NCBI RefSeq assembly: GCF_026015625.1 | Contig: NZ_JAPDVG010000001.1 | Coordinates: 62,001-126,000 of the forward strand | Direction of reading: 5' to 3' | From: Segatella copri | Lineage (GTDB): Bacteria > Bacteroidota > Bacteroidia > Bacteroidales > Bacteroidaceae | Length of the DNA: 64,000 nucleotides | Shown: piece after piece, positions 34,651-42,655 of the stretch | Position numbering within the stretch: the first letter of the stretch is position 1 | Layout: every line of letters starts with the position of its first letter | Notes under the pieces: model-generated | Databases searched by the model: none | The model's input: the letters and a program-made list of their open reading frames with translations, nothing else | Told to the model about the DNA's origin: nothing | Program-made: the position numbers and the translations under genes

Positions 34651-35052
34651 CTATTCCTCCACTTTAATACCGAATGGAGTTCCATCGGCAAATTTTACTC
34701 TATTAAAAACGTCTTCAAAACACATCATATCTTCTTCGTATATAATTCCGCTACTAGTTACTCTTGTAATACTATCCCAGATATTATTTGTATAATCATA
34801 CGTCCACCCGAAAGGCTGATGTTTTTGCATTTCAGCCCAGCATTCTTTTTCATCCTTGAATGGACGGCACTTTGGTTCTGGCTTAACACGGTACTCTGTA
34901 TTATTCCAAAACTCAATATCTTTTATTTTCGTCCAATCATTCGGAACATCTGTGCCTTCTACGGCACTTGGTTTTGTCCTACACTCAATTGCCTTTCCTT
35001 CTGCAAAAGCTTGCAAGAAAGGATAAAATTCTTTAGCTTGATTTCTGTCCAT
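34651..35052 (-). CDS. Hypothetical protein
   Basis: 133 aa, Trp-rich, starting MDRNQAKEFYPFLQAFAEGK. A pattern frequent in Bacteroidales phage early genes (short helix, then beta pair with WNNTEYRVKPEPK). Function unknown. Its stop is embedded in the ribosome site of the next gene. Confidence 0.6.
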   Translation of the reverse strand: MDRNQAKEFYPFLQAFAEGKAIECRTKPSAVEGTDVPNDWTKIKDIEFWNNTEYRVKPEPKCRPFKDEKECWAEMQKHQPFGWTYDYTNNIWDSITRVTSSGIIYEEDMMCFEDVFNRVKFADGTPFGIKVEE

Positions 35053-35055
35053 AAC

Positions 35056-35199
35056 TTAGTCCTCCAACTTTATTTGAATGTTATCTAACCATTCCAATAC
35101 CATGTCAATAGGCACAGATGGATCAAAGAGATTCCTTTTTCTATCATACACTTCTCTTCGAATATGAATGATTTCGTTTATTGCTGTTGTTGTGCTCAT
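35056..35199 (-). CDS. 47-aa hypothetical protein
   Basis: MSTTTAINEIIHIRREVYD, then VPIDMVLEWLDNIQIKLED. Helical; 3-bp gap to the next start and a good GGAGGATAAGCG before its own. Too short for family assignment. Confidence 0.5.
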   Translation of the reverse strand: MSTTTAINEIIHIRREVYDRKRNLFDPSVPIDMVLEWLDNIQIKLED

Positions 35200-35202
35200 C
35201 GC

Positions 35203-35328
35203 TTATCCTCCTTTTTTTCTGTTTCTTTCTATATGCTTTAATTGCGCAATACTTATGTTGCCATATCGTTTATACATACCTTGGAGATATGCAATATAGC
35301 TAGCTAATGTTATTTTATCTGCATTCAT
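35203..35328 (-). CDS. 41-aa hypothetical protein
   Basis: MNADKITLASYIAYLQGMY, basic C-terminus NRKKGG. Helical and possibly nucleic-acid-binding. Overlaps the upstream gene by 4 bp; the next gene's SD lies in its last codons. Confidence 0.5.
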   Translation of the reverse strand: MNADKITLASYIAYLQGMYKRYGNISIAQLKHIERNRKKGG

Positions 35329-35756
35329 ATTCTCTTCTTTTTACCACCTGCGAATACTTGTACCATGTTTATCGCAGATTTAATATCTCTGTACCTGACA
35401 CCACAAACTGTTGCCACTTTTTTAATTGCCTCATCCATTTTGAATTGCCTTGCCAAAAACTGATTATTCTTTATCAAGTTGACGATTTCTTCTTTCGTAT
35501 GAATGCCTTTCCAAAATAGTTCGGTATGTGAGCCTCCTCTATCGTCATCTACAGAGAACGGAACACCATAATTTGTATAAACCTCTCCGTGATGTTTGAT
35601 AACGTGGCGACCAGGATTCTTTCGGATATTATTTATCCAAGTTTCATTATCGCATTCTAGCCATATCTCATACTCTGCCCCTGTCAGCGTTTTGTCAATG
35701 CCAATAGGATAATGGCCGGAACACCCATTTGTTCCAAAATAAATAATCTCTGCCAT
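35325..35756 (-). CDS. Hypothetical protein
   Basis: 143 aa. N-terminal FGTNGCSGHYPIGID with possible metal or nucleotide-binding character, central beta region, helical C-terminus (ARQFKMDEAIKKVATVCGV) and a Lys/Arg-rich tail. No family recognised. Its leader carries the hairpin at 35772-35797. Confidence 0.55.
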   Translation of the reverse strand: MAEIIYFGTNGCSGHYPIGIDKTLTGAEYEIWLECDNETWINNIRKNPGRHVIKHHGEVYTNYGVPFSVDDDRGGSHTELFWKGIHTKEEIVNLIKNNQFLARQFKMDEAIKKVATVCGVRYRDIKSAINMVQVFAGGKKKRI

Positions 35757-35771
35757 ATTCTCTTCTTTTTA

Positions 35772-35797
35772 CCCTCTCCCTGTTACCAAGGAGAGGG
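35772..35797 (-). promoter_or_regulatory. Hairpin between stop and start
   Basis: 8-bp perfect stem CCCTCTCC/GGAGAGGG. On the transcribed strand it is followed by GTAAAAAGAAGAGAAT-ATG. Belongs to a set of short, sequence-divergent hairpins ahead of start codons (36486-36498, 36740-36753, 37279-37288, 37462-37473). Confidence 0.55.
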
Positions 35798-35804
35798 CTA
35801 TTAG

Positions 35805-35936
35805 TTACTCTGTTACTTCAATGTACTTAACGGGATTGTTCGGGTCTGCACAACATGCGTGCTGAATACACTCAAACTTACCATCATACACACATCCCTC
35901 ACACATCAAAGTAGGGCCTGGAACTGTCTTGATCAT
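35805..35936 (-). CDS. 43-aa Cys-rich protein
   Basis: MIKTVPGPTLMCEGCVYDG, then CIQHACC and VKYIEVTE. Five Cys in a CxxC-x-C-x-CC arrangement suggest a small zinc-binding knuckle. One of many such miniproteins in the window. Confidence 0.55.
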   Translation of the reverse strand: MIKTVPGPTLMCEGCVYDGKFECIQHACCADPNNPVKYIEVTE

Positions 35937-35981
35937 AATTCTATTCTTTTTACCCTCTCCTGTAAAAGGATAGGCGGTTAG

Positions 35982-36470
35982 TTAATCTTTTTTCGGCTTA
36001 ATACCCCATGCAAGGCATCCAAATCTAACATCAGTACTAATGTTTGAGCCATCAAAAACTCTCTCTTCTCCTCCAATAGACGTTAGGGTGATACCTATAG
36101 GCAATGAAGGGTAGAGATATAGCGGAATCAAACGAAGTCCAAGAGTATTTTTCTCTTTGGAAACCTTCTTATCAAATTCCTTCTTTGTAAGGTGTCCCTT
36201 GTCTAATTCAGATTGTAAACAAGAAATTTCTTTCTCAATATCTTCTTCGGATTGCCAACCCCCAAAATGCAAAGCCTTACATTGGTTTTCTGTGAGAGCA
36301 TTCCAATCAATATCTTTCTTAAACTGTTCTTGAACTTTTTGCCAAGCATCATTGAGACTTTCCTTTTTAAATTCTTCGTCCCACTTTTTATATACTTGGA
36401 TACACGCAATTTGATTTGCGAGCCATTTCAAAGTATTACTAACTTTGTCTTCTAATGAAATTTGTTCCAT
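35982..36470 (-). CDS. Hypothetical protein
   Basis: 162 aa; helical N-terminal two thirds with heptads (ISCLQSELDKGHLTKKEFD), beta-rich C-terminus. The C-terminal FGCLAWGIKPKKD is reminiscent of small phage proteins of unknown role. Confidence 0.5.
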   Translation of the reverse strand: MEQISLEDKVSNTLKWLANQIACIQVYKKWDEEFKKESLNDAWQKVQEQFKKDIDWNALTENQCKALHFGGWQSEEDIEKEISCLQSELDKGHLTKKEFDKKVSKEKNTLGLRLIPLYLYPSLPIGITLTSIGGEERVFDGSNISTDVRFGCLAWGIKPKKD

Positions 36471-36507
36471 ATTACTTTATATTTAATCCTATAAGGATGT
36501 TTAGTTA

Positions 36508-36723
36508 CTAAATCTCATCAAACTCTTTCTGAAATCTCTGTTTTGTTTCATTCAGAAGCTGCTTGAATTTTGTTTTAAACTCTTCATCACACTCTGAAAG
36601 CCCACAAATAGCATCAGCAAGACTACTACGCATTGATTTTGGAGATATATTTAAGAGTTCATTTACTTTAGGAATTAAACTCTTTGCTAAGATATTTGCT
36701 CTTTCTAATTTTTCTGTATTCAT
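36508..36723 (-). CDS. Small helical protein
   Basis: 71 aa, fully helical (MNTEKLERANILAKSLIPKV). Preceded by the hairpin 36740-36753 and A-rich ribosome site. Unknown. Confidence 0.5.
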   Translation of the reverse strand: MNTEKLERANILAKSLIPKVNELLNISPKSMRSSLADAICGLSECDEEFKTKFKQLLNETKQRFQKEFDEI

Positions 36724-36755
36724 ATTCCTATCTATTTATATCCTTTGCAGGATGA

Positions 36756-37094
36756 TTAACTAATCTTTTTGATACTATCAATTTCCGTACTCCATAGTAC
36801 AAACTCTCTATTGGAGCGAGTGCCATCTTTCTTAGCAGGGTTGATTCTTACCTCAATCTTGCCAGTATAGCCACTACAACTTGTTTCCGGAACAATACTT
36901 TTAATCCAACAAACATCGCATCTGGAACAGCTAACTTTGTCGCCAACCTTGTATGGAAGACTTTCGATGTAATCATTTACGTAAGAACAAATCTCATCGT
37001 TAGCATCATTGATAATGCTTAGTTGTTTGTCAACCTTTACTTTTAATTCTTCTTTTGTCATATCTTTAAAATTATGTCCGAAGACGTTAAACAT
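36756..37094 (-). CDS. Hypothetical protein with Cys cluster
   Basis: 112 aa; DKVSCSRCDVCWIKSI gives a CxxCxxC cluster, followed by a beta-rich part. Start at 37094 overlaps the upstream stop (8 bp), favouring coupling; MTKEELK at 37061 is an alternative. Confidence 0.5.
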   Translation of the reverse strand: MFNVFGHNFKDMTKEELKVKVDKQLSIINDANDEICSYVNDYIESLPYKVGDKVSCSRCDVCWIKSIVPETSCSGYTGKIEVRINPAKKDGTRSNREFVLWSTEIDSIKKIS

Positions 37095-37263
37095 TTAACA
37101 ATACTCTTTTGAGCTTTATTCGCAAATTCTCTTTTAACTCTTTAGCTTCACTCCAAGGTGTATATGTTGTGGTATAAAAATTATAACTACGTTCATCTAC
37201 ACAATGTAAGCCTGTTATGAGTAATTCTAACTCTTCGTTTGATAATATAACATTTTTATCCAT
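37087..37263 (-). CDS. 58-aa hypothetical protein
   Basis: Starts MDKNVILSNEELELLITGLH, ends LKRVLLNV. Helical, basic C-terminus. Preceded by hairpin 37279-37288 (GCC-TGAA-GGC). Confidence 0.5.
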   Translation of the reverse strand: MDKNVILSNEELELLITGLHCVDERSYNFYTTTYTPWSEAKELKENLRIKLKRVLLNV

Positions 37264-37290
37264 ACTGCTATTATTTATGCCTGAAGGCGG

Positions 37291-37446
37291 TTAGGATTTA
37301 ACTATATAAAGTTGTTCATAAACAGTAGATTTCACTACAATAGGTTCAGAACCTAAGTCGTTATCATCTATCTTGATGGCAATTTCCATATCACCCTCTT
37401 CATCGTAAACATCTTGAAGCTGTTGAATAAATTCACTTATAAGCAT
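37291..37446 (-). CDS. 51-aa acidic protein
   Basis: MLISEFIQQLQDVYDEEGD, then IAIKIDDNDLGSEPIVV and a C-terminal strand. Preceded by hairpin 37462-37473. Acidic, possible small inhibitor; unknown. Confidence 0.5.
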   Translation of the reverse strand: MLISEFIQQLQDVYDEEGDMEIAIKIDDNDLGSEPIVVKSTVYEQLYIVKS

Positions 37447-37474
37447 ACTATCATATTTTTATGCCCGAAGGCAA

Positions 37475-37972
37475 TTAATAATTGCGTATTATCTCAACTT
37501 TCCACTCCTTAGAAGAGAACTTCTTTTTGAGGTTTTTAATTAAACTCTCGATCTCTTGAAGAGATTCAAAGGCATTAACTAAATCCCCTACTTGATACCA
37601 ATAGCCCCATCTGTCTGGTTGCTTATCTATCTCCTTTTGAGTGAGTGGTCTAACAAACTCCCCTTTGATGGTTTGATATTCATTTGGAATTTCAATTCCA
37701 CCCAAATATCCACTTACCGAGCTGTTATCACACACATTGCTTACTTTAATATACAATGTGGCATAATAATGTATTGCGCCACCACAAAGACCACAAAAAG
37801 AACTAATTTCTATATTCATTAGTCTCTTTTTGTCTTTAGTATAGCTACCCATAGTTGTATATGTTTTACCAGAGAGATTAAACTGAAATCCTTCTCCAAT
37901 ATTCTGAGGAATAGCCCCAGTTATCTTAGATATATCATATCCATTTTCTATTCGTAAATAGTTTGTATCCAT
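37475..37972 (-). CDS. Hypothetical protein
   Basis: 165 aa, beta-rich with FCGLCGGAIHYY in the middle and a helical end (ESLIKNLKKKFSSKEWKVEI). No family recognised. Confidence 0.5.
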   Translation of the reverse strand: MDTNYLRIENGYDISKITGAIPQNIGEGFQFNLSGKTYTTMGSYTKDKKRLMNIEISSFCGLCGGAIHYYATLYIKVSNVCDNSSVSGYLGGIEIPNEYQTIKGEFVRPLTQKEIDKQPDRWGYWYQVGDLVNAFESLQEIESLIKNLKKKFSSKEWKVEIIRNY

Positions 37973-37977
37973 ACGCT

Positions 37978-38148
37978 TTACTTTTTACGATGATTAAACT
38001 TATCCTTGTAAGGACAATCATCGGCTACAGACTCTATATCGTAGCTTTCCCCTTGCAGCTTACAAGATATACAATCACCATATCCGAAATTCCACACAAT
38101 AAAGTGTGGGCATTGGATTTCCTTACATATTTTCTCTATCTCATTCAT
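37978..38148 (-). CDS. 56-aa Cys-rich protein
   Basis: MNEIEKICKEIQCPHFIVWN, then GDCISCKL and DDCPYKDKFNHRKK. Five Cys and two His compatible with one or two zinc sites. Miniprotein family member. Confidence 0.55.
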   Translation of the reverse strand: MNEIEKICKEIQCPHFIVWNFGYGDCISCKLQGESYDIESVADDCPYKDKFNHRKK

Positions 38149-38152
38149 ACGA

Positions 38153-38335
38153 TTACTCCTTAACTTCTTTAAAGATTACACTTTTATGGTCTGAACGTAT
38201 TTTGATGCTACAAGGGTATTTACGCCATACTTCGCAATTAAACATCTTACTATCAAAGAAGCACCCTTTGCAAGATTCTTTATCTGTCTCAATAACTTCA
38301 AGAGTTATCTTTTCTCCAACTTTAATCTCGTTCAT
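38153..38335 (-). CDS. 60-aa Cys-rich protein
   Basis: Beta-rich start GEKITLEVIETDKESCKGC followed by FFDSKMFNCEVWRKYPC. CxxC-x8-C-x8-C arrangement recurs in other small genes here. Possibly zinc-binding. Confidence 0.55.
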   Translation of the reverse strand: MNEIKVGEKITLEVIETDKESCKGCFFDSKMFNCEVWRKYPCSIKIRSDHKSVIFKEVKE

Positions 38336-38655
38336 TCTTTGCCTTTTACAATATTGTACACTTGTTTTAACTCATCTGTTGATAAACGTTCAAAATCAGA
38401 AGAACTGATAACGTAGATGAGAGCCTTACAAAGATCCTCTTCTTCAATATCTGATATTTCCTTTTCTGTAGGAACAGATATTCTTCTAACATTCCATCTG
38501 TCACTACCGCATTGCCAGCCCGAATCTCTTCTAAATCTAGCGTTATTAACAACAATTTGAGTCTTTGTCACTTTATCAATTTTGGTAATACGTCTGTAAG
38601 ACCCACCTGTAACTAGCACATCATCGCCAGCTTTCAAATCTTTAAGTTCTTTCAT
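38332..38655 (-). CDS. Hypothetical protein, N-terminal KOW/SH3-like strand
   Basis: 107 aa. LKAGDDVLVTGGSYRRITKI gives a small beta-barrel-like start; the rest is helical with ELKQVYNIVKGKE. Overlaps neighbour by 4 bp. Confidence 0.5.
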   Translation of the reverse strand: MKELKDLKAGDDVLVTGGSYRRITKIDKVTKTQIVVNNARFRRDSGWQCGSDRWNVRRISVPTEKEISDIEEEDLCKALIYVISSSDFERLSTDELKQVYNIVKGKE

Positions 38656-38657
38656 AC

Positions 38658-39644
38658 CTAGCCCTCCACGTTATTTGTTGTACCTAACAATGATTCGTTG
38701 CCGATGTAAGGAATGCACTGCTTAAAAGCAAAATCTGTCATACTACGGCGGTTCATTATATGATATGGATTATTCCAAGTACTATCAAACTTCTCAAAGA
38801 ACCCTGGGAACCATTCTTCTGTATCGGTATTTCTAACAAGCACCTTATCGAAAGGCTTGAACTCAACCTTTGGCTTCAAGTCCACAATCATTTTATGCTC
38901 ACTATCCCAGCGTTTGCCTTCCTTTGCGAGAGCATCAAAGAGTTGCTGCTTTTCCGAGTCCGTGGCAAATCTTTTAATACGACTTACACGACTAAAAAAT
39001 TCGCCTTCTACTTGGTTGATATATATATACTCATTACGCATATAAGCATGATAATATATCTTTCTAGTTAAACTAATTCCTCTGACAAGAACTATTGTAC
39101 CCGAATCAGACATTACTATATCTCCATCCTTGAACTCAGGCTGTTTTTCAATCTACAAGGTCTCACGATTGAGTTTACCACCCAAGCGTTCCTCGATGGT
39201 GTTGATGTAGGTCTGAGCAAATTCTTTGTTATCTTCAATATGATAGTCTTGTACATTCTGCATTCCCAAACAAGATACATGTCTCTTTTTACTTGCACTA
39301 ATCCAGTGTTTACCTTCAAATGTAGTATAATCATTTTTTGAGAAACCATTAAAGATTATATGGCTGTCGCTATCATTGCTAACTAGAATGTCTCCTTTCT
39401 TCCATGCGAACTTAGACCAGTCCCGCATTTCTTTAGATGGGAACAATAGAGGTTCTGCTTCTGCAAGATTAAAGTACTTGCCATTATTATAGAAAGAAGA
39501 TGATTCAGCATGGTGATTTACTATTATTATAGTATCTTCGCTGCATATGCTTGAAGTATATACATCTCCAAATAAGGGAGACCACAACTTCGTATTTACT
39601 GGCTTATCCTTTAGGATTTCCACTACATTAATCTTTTCTTCCAT
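38658..39644 (-). pseudogene. Tandem-repeat phage protein interrupted by in-frame TAG
   Basis: Reads 163 aa from MEEKINVVEILKDKP to TAG at 39153-39155, then continues in the same frame IEKQPEFKDGDIVMSDSG and on to 38658. The two parts together hold three homologous units beginning KKGDILVSN, FKDGDIVMS and FKPFDKVLV, a repeat family I recognise from Bacteroidales phages as normally continuous. So one 328-codon gene carries a single amber codon where Glu/Gln/Lys would be expected. A second start at the Met in DGDIVMSDSG could make the downstream part separately. Confidence 0.65.
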
Positions 39645-39646
39645 AT

Positions 39647-40171
39647 CTATCTTTCAATTAAGTTAGCTTTTAACTCTCTCAACTGGTTCAAAGCATCATC
39701 GAGAGCGTTATGATTATTATTCTCAAAGGTCTTCCACTCTTTAATGAACTCCTTTGCGGTTCTGATGTCTCTAGGTTGCCAAAACTTCCAGGGGGCTTCC
39801 ATATTAAGATACTCACATATGTCTTTAATGCAAAACAGGTCCATTGCCCCTTTAGTCCACACTATAGTGTCTTCTGTATTGTATCTATTAAAGATTTGAT
39901 ATAGCTTATCTACTAAAAATTTGTAGCTATGGACAATATGAGTAGGCTTATTACTTTCTGGACTGTTCTTTTGCTGAATCCACCAGAGTAAAGTTTCTCC
40001 AGTGAATGTCCTTTCACAAGTATTCCAAGTTTTAGGTTCTGCTTGTATCAGATAACGATCTAATACATCGAAATTTTCATCTGCTGGTACTATGCCGATT
40101 TGAGTAATAGCAGCATCATTTCTTCTACCTAATGTTTCTATGTCTATTACAATATGTCTTGCTGTTTTCAT
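39647..40171 (-). CDS. DnaQ-like 3'-5' exonuclease
   Basis: 174 aa, RNase H-fold exonuclease. Exo I VIDIETLG (D10, E12), Exo II around TKGAMDLF, Exo III HNALDDALNQL (H154, D158), i.e. DEDDh type. Resembles Rv2179c-like 3'-5' exoribonucleases and phage exonucleases. Could trim RNA or proofread phage DNA ends. Confidence 0.85.
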   Translation of the reverse strand: MKTARHIVIDIETLGRRNDAAITQIGIVPADENFDVLDRYLIQAEPKTWNTCERTFTGETLLWWIQQKNSPESNKPTHIVHSYKFLVDKLYQIFNRYNTEDTIVWTKGAMDLFCIKDICEYLNMEAPWKFWQPRDIRTAKEFIKEWKTFENNNHNALDDALNQLRELKANLIER

Positions 40172-40177
40172 AATCTA

Positions 40178-40429
40178 TCAACTTGCTTTATAAAAATTGA
40201 ACCACACCTTGTTGCTCTGCTTATCCTTATAAACATTACCTTCAAGGTCGAAATAAACTCGTTGCTTTTGATTGAATTTCTTTATCACTGGCTGATTATC
40301 TTTGTATGTCGTTACATCATACTCAACCAATGAAGAACCACGTTCATTCTTTGTTGGAGGATAACCTGATTCTCGTATGAAACGTACCTCAAACTCTTTA
40401 TTTCCAATTTCAAAATTTGCTGTAGCCAT
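40178..40429 (-). CDS. Small hypothetical protein
   Basis: 83 aa, beta-rich (FEIGNKEFEVRFIRESGY), probably compact. No family recognised. Confidence 0.5.
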   Translation of the reverse strand: MATANFEIGNKEFEVRFIRESGYPPTKNERGSSLVEYDVTTYKDNQPVIKKFNQKQRVYFDLEGNVYKDKQSNKVWFNFYKAS

Positions 40430-40454
40430 AACCTTTATTTTATACTTTATACAT

Positions 40455-40610
40455 TTATTCTCTATCTAAATAAAACGGGGAATATCGCAATATTCTCATT
40501 TCTCTTCTTATATTAATCTCAGCTAAACGATCAGCTTTATAAAGCTTAATATATAGCTTATCTTTAAGATATTGAATAAATTCAACAACAGAATATTCTT
40601 TCTTTTCCAT
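40455..40610 (-). CDS. 51-aa hypothetical protein
   Basis: MEKKEYSVVEFIQYLKDKLY, then AEINIRREMRILRYSPFY. Helical and basic. Fills a gap between two genes. Confidence 0.45.
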   Translation of the reverse strand: MEKKEYSVVEFIQYLKDKLYIKLYKADRLAEINIRREMRILRYSPFYLDRE

Positions 40611-40622
40611 AATCTAAACCAT

Positions 40623-40823
40623 TTAAAGATGATAATAACTATTTGATACCCTTGCGCCCAAATCGAAGCAGCCCACGGCATCCGGCTTTAAGAAGCGTTT
40701 CTCTAACTTCTCCAAAGCCTCTTTATACTTCTGCTCCATGTGCTTGCAATGAAGTCTCTGAGCTAATTTAAGTTGCTCGACAACACCCTTGCGAGCAACT
40801 CTATATTGTTTATCCGACATCAT
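40623..40823 (-). CDS. Small basic helical protein
   Basis: 66 aa, charged helix (LKLAQRLHCKHMEQKYKEAL), then VGCFDLGARVSNSYYHL. Overlaps the next gene by 14 bp. Confidence 0.5.
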   Translation of the reverse strand: MMSDKQYRVARKGVVEQLKLAQRLHCKHMEQKYKEALEKLEKRFLKPDAVGCFDLGARVSNSYYHL

Positions 40824-41064
40824 AGCCTTCGTTCACATAGTTGATAACATGCTCTTGAGCTTGCTCATGCAAGTTATCAAAAGCGTCTTCTATAACTTTG
40901 GCTGTCTGATCGCCATTAAGGTTCTCCAACATTTCTCCAACCACTTCTTCCATCAAGCCTATTGGTAATGAGCAGAACTTATCAACTAAAAAGTTCTCCT
41001 GTTCACTGATGGTCATATTATCGAATAAATCCGATAAATCTACTTCAACTTTATAATCTGCCAT
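40810..41064 (-). CDS. Acidic helical protein
   Basis: 84 aa, strongly acidic (VEVDLSDLFDNMTISEQENF). May be a DNA mimic or inhibitor; not recognised. Confidence 0.5.
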   Translation of the reverse strand: MADYKVEVDLSDLFDNMTISEQENFLVDKFCSLPIGLMEEVVGEMLENLNGDQTAKVIEDAFDNLHEQAQEHVINYVNEGYDVG

Positions 41065-41068
41065 AATC

Positions 41069-41509
41069 TTAATCGAAAATATGATGGTTCAACTTTCTCT
41101 TTCTGAGGTTTCTCTTAATCACTTCCATATCCTTGTGGTCGTTAGTGTGGTCCGCAAGAAGCTTGATGATTTCATAGATGTCATTTGCGTTATCCTCCAG
41201 GTTGGCGCAAATATTCTCATCACCGAAGAAACTCTTATTAAAGGGTTTCAAATGGAAGTAGTACTTTTTGGCTGCATCCTGCATCTGAGTGTAGTGCATC
41301 TTCTGCTCTTGCTTGTACTGAACGCTTAACAGCCTAAACATGCCCTGTTCTTCTTTGATGAGCTGATCCAATACATCTGTTACCATTGCAATCAAGCAGC
41401 CATTGACCTGCAGGCGTTGAATAATCTTTTCCTGCTTCAAGCCAGATGTTACACCAATCTCTGAGAGTGTAACCTTCAAATCGTTTACTGTAACTTTCTC
41501 TTTTCCCAT
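41069..41509 (-). CDS. Hypothetical phage protein
   Basis: 146 aa from MGKEKVTVNDLK (the in-frame extension overlaps another small gene). N-terminal winged-helix-like VNDLKVTLSEIGVTSGLKQE; C-terminus very basic (VIKRNLRKRKLNHH). Could bind DNA. Confidence 0.55.
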   Translation of the reverse strand: MGKEKVTVNDLKVTLSEIGVTSGLKQEKIIQRLQVNGCLIAMVTDVLDQLIKEEQGMFRLLSVQYKQEQKMHYTQMQDAAKKYYFHLKPFNKSFFGDENICANLEDNANDIYEIIKLLADHTNDHKDMEVIKRNLRKRKLNHHIFD

Positions 41510-41519
41510 TGTCTTACTT

Positions 41520-41639
41520 TTAATTGTCAAACCATAAACCTGCATATCTCCATTCCCAATGAAGGCAAGTGTCATTGGGCTTCTTGCCTTCACTATAGCA
41601 TATCTCGGAAGCTATACAATTACTACATATATGCTTCAT
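41520..41639 (-). CDS. 39-aa Cys-rich protein
   Basis: MKHICSNCIASEICYSEGKK, then CLHWEWRYAGLWFDN. CxxC-x5-C-x10-C as in the frameshifted gene at 34.4 kb. Likely zinc-binding; start ATG 41639 lies right at the preceding stop. Confidence 0.5.
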   Translation of the reverse strand: MKHICSNCIASEICYSEGKKPNDTCLHWEWRYAGLWFDN

Positions 41640-41641
41640 AA

Positions 41642-42022
41642 TCATGGAAGTTTTGATATCATATAATCTAACTCCTTATCTGTAATATCCAGATTGTTCT
41701 TACGCTTGAACTTGATGATAGCATCAATTCCGACCTCGCCTTCAACCAACTGGTAGATGGCATCCTCATCAAATCCCTTGTCTAGAATCTTGATAAGCTC
41801 CATTCCCAAATCATGGATTTTCTGCTGAAACTCCTTTTTGAGGTCTGCGTTAATTCGCTCTAAAGCTTCTGCTTTCTGACTAAATCCGCATCCGCCCTCA
41901 ATGGCGAAGTCGTTATTGATGTTCTGACACATCTGGTCAATGTCCTTGCTACCGAAGAACTGAGCGAAATAGGTATCGCCCTTCAAGGACTGTAGAATAT
42001 CGATTTCTTCTTGCTTTGTCAT
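41642..42022 (-). CDS. Hypothetical protein
   Basis: 126 aa, helical, negatively charged, EIDILQSLKGDTYFAQFFGS at start. No family recognised. Confidence 0.55.
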   Translation of the reverse strand: MTKQEEIDILQSLKGDTYFAQFFGSKDIDQMCQNINNDFAIEGGCGFSQKAEALERINADLKKEFQQKIHDLGMELIKILDKGFDEDAIYQLVEGEVGIDAIIKFKRKNNLDITDKELDYMISKLP

Positions 42023-42039
42023 AACTAATCCTCCTTTCT

Positions 42040-42456
42040 TTATTTATCAAATTCTTCACGCAACTCAATAAGTTTGTTTGTGAAATAAACCATAGTTTCT
42101 TTCAAAAGTGAAACCATGTCTTTGTGATTGAGTATGTCGCCAACCGCTGTGTAGTACTTAAGATTATCGTTCGCCTCAATAAGGTCAAATTCTCCACAGC
42201 TTGCCACATTGGTGTTGAAAGACTCTTCCTGGAAGAAGCCATTTTTTTTCTGGTAACGAATCACCAGGCTTCTGTTTCTTTCGACTCCTTTTAAATTCAA
42301 ACAAACGTTAAGTGACTTAAAACCAAAATCGATATATTCTACCTCCCAATCAGGACAAACTGAAATTACATTAATAATCTTAATCTTGGCTGACTCAAGT
42401 GTATTCTTGATGTTCTTTCTAACCTCTTCCTTCTTTGTTTCAACTGAATTGTTCAT
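42040..42456 (-). CDS. Hypothetical protein, first gene of the 42.5-30.6 kb operon
   Basis: 138 aa, N-terminal helix then beta strands, C-terminal helix. Behind the class A promoter at 42.5 kb with leader hairpin and TTGAACCAATTAAAAT just upstream of the start. Confidence 0.6.
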   Translation of the reverse strand: MNNSVETKKEEVRKNIKNTLESAKIKIINVISVCPDWEVEYIDFGFKSLNVCLNLKGVERNRSLVIRYQKKNGFFQEESFNTNVASCGEFDLIEANDNLKYYTAVGDILNHKDMVSLLKETMVYFTNKLIELREEFDK

Positions 42457-42488
42457 AATCTTTATAATTTTAATTGGTTCAACTTACA

Positions 42489-42564
42489 AGGTAGGCTCTG
42501 AATAGTCAAAACTACTACCTCTTATCTATATGCAAAGGTACGAAAATTTTCTGATATATGCAAA
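42489..42564 (-). promoter_or_regulatory. Class A promoter and leader hairpin
   Basis: On the - strand TTTG (42561-42564), 20 bp, TACCTTTG (42533-42540). Leader hairpin AGGTAG/CTACCT (42489-42494 with 42515-42520). Flanks nearly identical to 51.5 kb. Drives the long leftward small-gene operon; back-to-back with the portal gene. Confidence 0.78.
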
Positions 42565-42613
42565 TATACTAACGATGATTTTAGTTAAAAATACTAAAAT
42601 CATTAAATATATG

Positions 42614-42635
42614 CGGATATATCCGTAATTTTGCC
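42614..42635 (+). promoter_or_regulatory. Palindrome and -7 element before the portal gene
   Basis: 12-bp palindrome CGGATATATCCG (42614-42625), directly followed by TAATTTTG on the + strand, then about 20 bp to the portal ATG at 42656. No TTTG -33 is present, so an activator at the palindrome may be needed. Rightward promoter is inferred. Confidence 0.5.
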
Positions 42636-42655
42636 AAATCAAAACTTCGAAGATT

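Noticed and set aside
35950..35978. Another leader hairpin of the 35.7-37.5 kb type
   Set aside because: Pairing between CCTCTCCTG and the following AGGATAGG is imperfect; not counted with the clear cases.
38658..39644. Genome-wide TAG recoding (crAss-like code 15)
   Set aside because: Several genes end at TAG followed at once by the next gene's start; only two in-frame TAGs were noticed and no CUA-anticodon tRNA found.
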